Source: an uncultured Flavobacteriales bacterium
GTDB taxonomy: Bacteria > Bacteroidota > Bacteroidia > Flavobacteriales_D > Crocinitomicaceae
DNA length: 5,820 nt
Reading direction: 5' to 3'
Assembly (NCBI GenBank): GCA_913031405.1
Contig: CAJWCX010000089.1
Span: 1 to 5,820, forward strand
The notes beneath the pieces were generated by a model. That model was not told the origin of the DNA. It saw only the letters and a program-made list of their open reading frames with translations, and did not search any database. Below are positions 5,061 to 5,820 of this stretch, in pieces. A program made the translations under genes and the position numbers. Numbering within the stretch: position 1 is the stretch's first letter; each line of letters begins with the position of its first letter.

Positions 5061-5820
5061 TCGGATTACGTTAACATATCCAACGTGGATTTGCTTTCCA
5101 TCGTTGTTTCTTTTCTTATAGGAGGCACGCCAAATATAAGTTCCTTCAGGAACAACAATTCCTCCAAACGTACCATCCCATTCTGCTTTAATGTCATTTG
5201 ATTTCCATACTGTTTCTCCCCATCGATTAAAAATCTCCATCGTGAAGTTCATTTCGTCGATGCCTTCAACAACTATGGACCAAGTTTGATTGTGTTCGTC
5301 ATCGTCAGGCGTGAAGGAATTAGGTGCATAAAAAATGATGTCCGGAACAACTTCTACTTCAAGGGTTAGGGAATCTGAGCATCCTTCGTTTGTAGTTACC
5401 ACTAGGGTTATTGGGTATGTTCCAGTTTCTCCCTCAGGGTAGTTTATAATAGCTGCGCCACCATTATTGATAATATTGGTTGAGCCAGGACTGATCCATA
5501 GGTAATCGACTATATTTCCAACAGATATTTCGCTTGTTTGTATTTCTGTTTCAAACCAGGTTACCGGATTTTGAGAAATATTGAAATTTGCGGTTGGTAG
5601 GGGTGTGACTTCAGCGATTTCATCGAATTGAGCAGTATACAAACAGCCATAATTTGATATGATGTTTACATCTAAATGATAGATACCCGGGTTAGGTAAG
5701 GTGAGTTGAATTTCTTCTGTTCCATTGGCTAAAACGATATCTCCACTTGAAAAGAGGTATTCCGTAGTAAACACCTCAGTTCCATTCGATGAATTATTGA
5801 TAAAGGTAAATTCTCCGGGT
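5058..5820 (-). CDS. PKD-type secreted protein with C-terminal type IX secretion (type B, gliding-motility-associated) sorting domain; 5' end outside window
   Basis: The frame stays open to the right edge, so these are the last 253 residues of a larger protein. The GTG at 5774 is an internal Val codon, not a start. Numbered from the first full codon, residues 1-75 look like the end of one PKD/Ig-like module, starting with GEFTFINNSS and including GIYHLDVNIISNYGC. Residues about 76-158 form a second one (PTANF, DYLWISPG, GTYPITLVVTTNEGCSD). The final 90 residues match the CHU_C / T9SS type B sorting domain: PNSFTPDDDEHNQTW (166-180), IFNRWGETVW (196-205), WDGT (214-217), GTYIWRASYK (226-235) and a terminal GYVNVIR. 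Such proteins cross the inner membrane by Sec, then the outer membrane by the type IX system (often aided by PorP/SprF-type partners), and are surface-bound or released. The passenger lies outside the window, so it could be an adhesin or an enzyme. Confidence 0.93.
   Translation of the reverse strand, partial: PGEFTFINNSSNGTEVFTTEYLFSSGDIVLANGTEEIQLTLPNPGIYHLDVNIISNYGCLYTAQFDEIAEVTPLPTANFNISQNPVTWFETEIQTSEISVGNIVDYLWISPGSTNIINNGGAAIINYPEGETGTYPITLVVTTNEGCSDSLTLEVEVVPDIIFYAPNSFTPDDDEHNQTWSIVVEGIDEMNFTMEIFNRWGETVWKSNDIKAEWDGTFGGIVVPEGTYIWRASYKKRNNDGKQIHVGYVNVIR

Noticed and set aside
5772..5774. GTG as the start of the secreted protein
   Set aside because: The frame continues upstream to the window edge with PKD-like sequence (FTFINNSSNG), so this is an internal valine.

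Overview
This window looks like chromosomal DNA from a member of the Bacteroidota, most likely order Flavobacteriales and possibly close to Crocinitomicaceae. The supporting signs are a DUF4290 gene directly before murA, a C-terminal type IX secretion (type B, 'gliding motility-associated') sorting domain, a DUF4197 lipoprotein, AT-rich sequence, and no Shine-Dalgarno-like spacing before the genes. The family-level placement rests on the PNSFTPDDDEHNQTW form of the sorting domain and is an inference.

Layout. Positions 1-3433 are read on the + strand. They hold the 3' part of purL (purine biosynthesis), a DUF4290 protein of unknown function, a complete murA (first committed step of peptidoglycan synthesis) and a membrane-anchored TlpA/ResA-like thioredoxin. 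Positions 3430-5820 are read on the - strand. In transcription order they hold the 3' end of a large secreted PKD-type protein with a type IX sorting domain (its start lies beyond the right edge), a DUF4197 lipoprotein and a uridine-phosphorylase-like nucleoside phosphorylase. The two gene sets converge, and their stop codons overlap in a shared TTAA at 3430-3433.

The window is almost entirely coding. Gene junctions are 3, 3 and 1 bases on the + strand and 3 and 5 bases on the - strand, so only 15 bases lie outside genes. No stretch over 300 bases lacks a gene. I see no tRNA, rRNA, insertion sequence, CRISPR array or riboswitch, and no convincing promoter. Each set is probably transcribed as one unit from promoters outside the window, with translational coupling at the junctions. 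One small hairpin at the end of the thioredoxin gene (3410-3427) is the only terminator-like structure I found.

Functionally the + strand set combines housekeeping jobs: nucleotide synthesis, wall precursor synthesis and extracytoplasmic thiol chemistry. The - strand set combines a surface or secreted protein, an envelope lipoprotein and a cytosolic nucleoside salvage enzyme, with no obvious shared pathway. The most informative details are an aspartate in place of the usual catalytic cysteine in MurA (predicting fosfomycin insensitivity), a TTG start for the phosphorylase, identical in-frame TAATTTATG junctions on opposite strands, and the conserved but unexplained DUF4290 protein. I do not see strong evidence for an undescribed multi-gene system.
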